A program made the translations under genes and the position numbers. Source: Pseudomonadota bacterium (GTDB lineage Bacteria; Pseudomonadota; Alphaproteobacteria; Caulobacterales; Caulobacteraceae). From it: a DNA stretch of 9,159 nucleotides. Below, piece by piece: positions 5,616 to 9,159 of the stretch. The notes under the pieces were generated by a model. The model searched no databases. It was given only the letters and a program-made list of their open reading frames with translations, and was not told where the DNA came from. Numbering within the stretch: position 1 is the first letter of the stretch; each line of letters starts with the position of its first letter. The DNA lies in the NCBI GenBank assembly GCA_023445955.1, contig JAEXJH010000465.1, positions 1 to 9,159 on the forward strand. Direction: 5' to 3'.

Positions 5616-6596
5616 ATGTCCGTTTCCCCCGACCAGCTTCCCGCCGTCGCCAAGGCCCTGCGCACCGCGTTCGGGACCGAGGCGCTCGATGGCTGGGCGC
5701 CCATGTCCGGCGGGCTGTCGGGAGCAGGGATCTGGAAGATCCGCGTCGGCGGCATCGCCTATCTGCTGCGGGTTGAGGCGGGACGTGACGGCCTGCGCGA
5801 TCCGCATCGTGGCTATGCCTGCCTGAGGCTGGCGGCGCAGGCGTGCCTGGCGCCGCGGGTGCGCTATGCCGATCCCGACGACGGCGTGGTGATCAGCGAC
5901 TTCATCGAGGCCCGCTCGCTGGCCCTGGACTATGCCGGGACCCGCGCCGGCCTAGTGGTCGAGCTGGCTCAGGCGGTGCGGGCGCTGCACGCCATCGACG
6001 GCTTTCCGCCGCTGTTCGACTATCTGGACGGGCTCGACGCGCTGGTGGGCGAGGCGGCGACGAGCGGCGTGATCCCGGTCGGGGCGTTCGACGCCTGGCC
6101 GCGACTGCGCGAGGTCTGCAAGCGCCTGACGTCGCAGCCGGTGTCCAGCCACAACGACCTCAATCCCGGCAACCTGGTCTATGACGGCCGGCGGATCTGG
6201 CTGGTCGATTGGGAGGCCGCGTTCCGGGCCGACCGCTATGTGGATCTGGCCGCCATCGCCAACACCTATGCCGCCGATCCGGACGGCGAAGCGCTGCTGC
6301 TGTGCACCTACTTCGGTCGTGAGGCCAGCGAAGCCGAACGAGCGCGGCTGTGGCTGTTTCGGCAGGTTAGCCACGTCTTCCACGCGGCCGTGTTCGTCGC
6401 GGGCGTGGCGGGGCAGGCGAGGGCTTCGGGCCTGGAAGGCCCTGACCTCAATGCGCTCCACCAGCGCCTGGCGCTGGGCGAGCCCTTGCTGGCGACGCCG
6501 CAGGGGCGGCTGGACTACGGCCTGGCGCGGCTGCGGACGGTGACGGCGAACCTGAGCTTGCCCGCGTTCGCGGAAGCCGAGGCTATCGCGAATTGA
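5616..6596 (+). CDS. Phosphotransferase of the aminoglycoside/choline kinase family
   Basis: This 326-residue kinase-like protein has the APH/choline kinase fold and would move the ATP gamma-phosphate to a small hydroxylated molecule in the cytoplasm. Visible motifs: a glycine-rich N-lobe loop SGGLSGAGIW (31-40), the strand YLLRVE (49-54), the catalytic loop HNDLNPGN (179-186; D181 base, N186 metal) and the metal-binding DWE (198-200). The sequence after DWE (FRADRYVDLA) and the 'LRV' strand resemble choline/ethanolamine or thiamine kinase-like members more than resistance enzymes; the substrate cannot be named. The ATG at 5616 has GAGAGG eight nt upstream. The gene is alone on its strand between ppx and ppk, has its own promoter with operator-like repeats, and its 3' end overlaps the convergent lipoprotein gene by 14 nt. 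Family call firm, function open. Confidence 0.9.
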   Translation: MSVSPDQLPAVAKALRTAFGTEALDGWAPMSGGLSGAGIWKIRVGGIAYLLRVEAGRDGLRDPHRGYACLRLAAQACLAPRVRYADPDDGVVISDFIEARSLALDYAGTRAGLVVELAQAVRALHAIDGFPPLFDYLDGLDALVGEAATSGVIPVGAFDAWPRLREVCKRLTSQPVSSHNDLNPGNLVYDGRRIWLVDWEAAFRADRYVDLAAIANTYAADPDGEALLLCTYFGREASEAERARLWLFRQVSHVFHAAVFVAGVAGQARASGLEGPDLNALHQRLALGEPLLATPQGRLDYGLARLRTVTANLSLPAFAEAEAIAN

Positions 6597-6963
6597 TCCG
6601 GCACGCCACCGTCCGCCAGCCATCGGCCTCGCGCCGATGATAGCAGGTGCCGTAGCTGAGCTGACGGCCGTGCGCGCGCTCGCCGCCCTTGGTCAGCGCC
6701 CAGGGTGCGGGGCCGAGCAGCAGCATGTCGGTGGTGTCAGACCTCGTTCCGCAAAAGCCCCACCAGCGGATGTGATAGCCGCCGAACACACCGGGGCCGA
6801 ACACCGCCGCCTCGGCCTGCGCCTTGCGCTCTACGCCCGGCGGGACGCCGAAGCGATCGACGCCGGGGCGCGCGGGCAGGGCCTGCACCGCGCAGTTGTC
6901 GGCCTGCCGCGCGGGGGCGCAGGCCGACAGCATCAGCAGGAGGCCAAGGGCAAGCCGCCTCAA
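6583..6963 (-). CDS. Small predicted lipoprotein coupled to ppk, function unknown
   Basis: I do not recognise this 126-residue protein. The chosen start is TTG at 6963, which overlaps the ppk stop in the tetranucleotide TTGA. From it the protein begins M-RR, then a short hydrophobic run (LALGLLLML) and a canonical lipobox LSAC with C15, so the start yields a complete lipoprotein signal. The open frame runs further upstream to 7089 inside ppk, but that part has no signal-like character. The mature chain holds four more cysteines, in DNCAV, GFCGT, GTCYH and VACRI, which could form two disulfides, and a Trp-rich segment (IRWWGF). There is no clear Shine-Dalgarno; translation is probably coupled to ppk termination. 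The stop lies within the 3' end of the convergent phosphotransferase gene. Lipoprotein prediction good, role unknown. Confidence 0.75.
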   Translation of the reverse strand: MRRLALGLLLMLSACAPARQADNCAVQALPARPGVDRFGVPPGVERKAQAEAAVFGPGVFGGYHIRWWGFCGTRSDTTDMLLLGPAPWALTKGGERAHGRQLSYGTCYHRREADGWRTVACRINSR

Positions 6964-9159
6964 CGCTTGCGCTTGGTCCCGACGTGGTCGAAGGCCCGCG
7001 GCAGGTCGCGGGCGCTGTGGCCGCGGCCCGACAGGCTGGGGTTGGTCATGAAATAGTCGTGGGCCGAGAACGCCCCGCGGCTCTTCCACCCGGCGTCGCG
7101 GGCATAGTCGCCCTCGCTGTCCAGGCGCCAGCTCTGGGCCTCGTCATTGAGGTTGGCGACCATGATCTGGTCCAGCACCTGCTGGTGCACGGTGGGGTTC
7201 TCGACCGGCACCAGGGTCTCTACGCGGCGATCGAGGTTGCGCGGCATCCAGTCGGCCGAGCTGATGAACACCCGCGTCTGGGCGCTGGGCATGGCCCCGC
7301 CATTGGCGAAGGCCACGACGCGCGAATGCTCCAGGAAACGGCCGACGATGCTCTTGACCCGGATGTTCTCCGACAGGCCCTTGATGCCCGGACGCAGGCA
7401 GCAGATGCCGCGCACGACCAGCTCGATCTGCACGCCCGCCTGGCTGGCGGCGTAAAGGGCGTCGATGATCTGCGGGTCGACGACGGCGTTCATCTTGGCC
7501 CAGACGCCCGCCGGCTTGCCGGCCCGGGCGTTGTCGGCCTCGGCCGCGATCATCGCCAGCAGGTCCGGCTTCAGCGTCATCGGCGAGAAGGACAGCTTCT
7601 CCAGACGGCCCGGCTGGGCGTAGCCGGTGATGAAGTTGAACAGCTTGCCCCCGTCGCGGCCCAGGGCCGGGTCGCAGGTGAACAAGGACAGGTCGGTATA
7701 GATCCGCGCCGTCTGCGGGTGATAGTTGCCGGTGCCGAAGTGGCAATAGGTGCGCAGGCCTTCGCCCTCGCGACGCACGACCACCGACAGCTTGGCGTGG
7801 GTCTTCCAGTCGACGAAGCCGAACACCACGTGCACGCCCGCCCGCTCCAGGTCGCGCGCCCACTTGAGGTTATTTTCCTCGTCGAAGCGGGCCTTGATCT
7901 CGACCAGGGCCGTGACGTTCTTGCCGTTGTCGGCCGCCTCGATCAGGGCCGCCACGATCGGGCTGTCCTTGGACGTGCGGTACAGGGTCTGCTTGATCGC
8001 CAGCACGTTGGGGTCGCGCGCGGCCTGGCGGATGAACTGCACCACCACGTCGAAGCTCTCGAACGGGTGGTGGACCAGGATGTCCTTCTCGCGGATCGCC
8101 GCGAAGCAGTCGCCGCCGTGGTCGCGCACGCGCTCGGGGAAGCGGGCGTTGTAGGGCGGGAACTTCAAGTCCGGACGGTCCGGCGGGATCAGCTCCGACA
8201 TCTGGGCCAAACCGAGCTTGCCGTCGACCAGGATGACGTCTTCCGGCTCGGCGCGCAGGCCCTCGATGATGAACTCGCGCAGGTCCGGCGGCATGGTGGT
8301 CTGGATCTTGACCCGCACCACGCGGCCCAGGCGACGCTTCTTCAGCCGCGCCTCGAACTCGCGCACCAGGTCCTCGGCCTCTTCCTCGATCTCCAGGTCA
8401 CTGTCGCGGTTCAGGCGGAACAGGCCCCGGCCCTCGACCTCGTAGCCGGGGAACAGGTGGTCCAGGAACAGGATGATGAAGCTTTCCAGCGCCACGATCT
8501 TGCGCTGGCGCTTCTTGCCGCGCGTGACGACGGAGCTGAGCTCCCAGAACCGCCGCACCTGCGAGGGGATCGGCGCCAGGGCGTAGAGGTGCTTGTCGTC
8601 GGCGATCCGGCGCAGCTTCAGCGCCAGGCAGAAGCCCAGGTTCGGGATGAACGGGAACGGGTGGGCCGGATCGATGGCCAGCGGCGTCATCACCGGGAAG
8701 ATCTGATTGAGGAAGATCTCCTCGGCCTTCACTCGGTCGTCGCCCTCGATGTCCTTGGCGTCGAGCAGCTTCAGCCCCTCGTCCCACAGCTCGGTGCGGA
8801 CCTGGCGCCAGATCTTCTGCTGCTCGCCCATCAGCTCGGCGGCCGAGGCGCTGATGCGCGCCAGCTGCTCGCCGGGGGTGAGGCCATCCTGGCTGATCAC
8901 CCGCACGCCCTCGCGCACCTGGCCCTTCAGGCCGGCCACGCGGACCATGTAGAATTCGTCGAGGTTGTTGGCGCTGATCGACAGGAACCGCAACCGCTCC
9001 AGCAGCGGGTGGCGCGGATTGGCGCTCTCTTCCAGGACCCGCTGGTTGAAGGCCAGCCACGAGGTCTCGCGATTGAAGAACCGCTCGGGCGAAGCCATCA
9101 GCTCGGTGTCGAGCACGAGGCCCGTCTGCGGCGTGGGGATCTCCGGCGCGGCGGGAACG
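6960..9159 (-). CDS. ppk: Polyphosphate kinase 1 (N-terminal end uncertain or outside window)
   Basis: Ppk1 reversibly makes inorganic polyphosphate from ATP through a phospho-histidine intermediate. Numbering from the in-frame GTG at 9116 (718 aa): the N-domain signature [19 protein letters not shown] at 12-30 is followed by [10 protein letters not shown] (50-59). The PLD-like catalytic half has H440 in KTHAKL and H597 in FLEHSR. These correspond to E. coli His435 (the phosphorylated residue) and His592, with the same 157-residue spacing. [14 protein letters not shown] (458-471) and [13 protein letters not shown] (619-631) are also typical. The frame is open to the right edge, giving [13 protein letters not shown] before the GTG, so the true start may lie beyond 9159; an ATG at 9098 is another candidate. 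The C-terminus ends KRKR with a TGA shared with the next gene's TTG. It could be cotranscribed with the small lipoprotein gene. Confidence 0.96.
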   Translation of the reverse strand, partial: VPAAPEIPTPQTGLVLDTELMASPERFFNRETSWLAFNQRVLEESANPRHPLLERLRFLSISANNLDEFYMVRVAGLKGQVREGVRVISQDGLTPGEQLARISASAAELMGEQQKIWRQVRTELWDEGLKLLDAKDIEGDDRVKAEEIFLNQIFPVMTPLAIDPAHPFPFIPNLGFCLALKLRRIADDKHLYALAPIPSQVRRFWELSSVVTRGKKRQRKIVALESFIILFLDHLFPGYEVEGRGLFRLNRDSDLEIEEEAEDLVREFEARLKKRRLGRVVRVKIQTTMPPDLREFIIEGLRAEPEDVILVDGKLGLAQMSELIPPDRPDLKFPPYNARFPERVRDHGGDCFAAIREKDILVHHPFESFDVVVQFIRQAARDPNVLAIKQTLYRTSKDSPIVAALIEAADNGKNVTALVEIKARFDEENNLKWARDLERAGVHVVFGFVDWKTHAKLSVVVRREGEGLRTYCHFGTGNYHPQTARIYTDLSLFTCDPALGRDGGKLFNFITGYAQPGRLEKLSFSPMTLKPDLLAMIAAEADNARAGKPAGVWAKMNAVVDPQIIDALYAASQAGVQIELVVRGICCLRPGIKGLSENIRVKSIVGRFLEHSRVVAFANGGAMPSAQTRVFISSADWMPRNLDRRVETLVPVENPTVHQQVLDQIMVANLNDEAQSWRLDSEGDYARDAGWKSRGAFSAHDYFMTNPSLSGRGHSARDLPRAFDHVGTKRKR

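Noticed and set aside
5616..6596. Antibiotic resistance role for the phosphotransferase
   Set aside because: The APH fold is shared with choline, thiamine and other kinases, no resistance-gene context or mobile element is present, and the motifs do not single out aminoglycosides.
5952..6623. Open frame of 223 codons on the minus strand opposite the phosphotransferase gene
   Set aside because: It overlaps the whole catalytic region of a recognised kinase-like gene in antisense, and its composition is Arg/Gln-rich shadow type.
6964..7089. N-terminal extension of the small lipoprotein to an upstream start inside ppk
   Set aside because: The extension is Pro/Arg-rich, lies inside ppk and would bury the lipoprotein signal. 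The TTG at 6963 gives a canonical signal and lipobox.
7144..7863. Open frame of 239 codons in another frame of the ppk strand
   Set aside because: It lies wholly inside ppk, is Arg/Gly/Pro-rich and has no motif.

Overview
The window looks like chromosomal DNA of an alphaproteobacterium close to Caulobacter/Phenylobacterium. It is very GC-rich with strong G/C bias at third codon positions. One promoter fits the Caulobacter housekeeping consensus (TTGACgS, 10-14 nt, GCTANAWC), CcrM-type GANTC sites appear scarce by eye, and the proteins are of alphaproteobacterial type. Genus is an inference. I see no tRNA, rRNA, CRISPR array, insertion sequence or phage gene.

Layout from left to right. (1) 1-1143 (+): the 3' part of a hybrid sensor histidine kinase (HisKA, HATPase_c and receiver domains), cut by the left edge. 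(2) 1272-2561 (+): a membrane-anchored serine hydrolase of the beta-lactamase/penicillin-binding-protein fold. (3) 2602-3006 (+): a small predicted lipoprotein of unknown function. (4) 3003-3428 (-): a small exported protein whose stop codon overlaps that of the lipoprotein gene. (5) 3513-3785 (-): a 90-residue protein with one C-terminal membrane helix; its ribosome binding site lies in an 8-bp inverted repeat. (6) 3946-5445 (-): exopolyphosphatase/guanosine pentaphosphatase (Ppx/GppA). (7) 5616-6596 (+): a phosphotransferase of the aminoglycoside/choline kinase fold, behind a promoter flanked and overlapped by two operator-like repeats. (8) 6583-6963 (-): a small predicted lipoprotein with a TTG start coupled to the stop of ppk. 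(9) 6960-9159 (-): polyphosphate kinase 1, running to the right edge.

The clear pathway is inorganic polyphosphate metabolism. Ppk makes polyphosphate from ATP, and Ppx removes terminal phosphates or hydrolyses pppGpp. The two genes share a strand but are separated by the oppositely oriented kinase-like gene and the small lipoprotein gene, so they are unlikely to form one simple operon. The left part (kinase, serine hydrolase, small exported proteins) has no evident functional link to polyphosphate.

I do not see a clearly new multi-gene system. The best leads are regulatory: the operator/GANTC promoter at 5545-5587, the RBS-occluding inverted repeat at 3789-3816, the possible leaderless promoter of ppx, and two convergent gene pairs that overlap at their stop codons.
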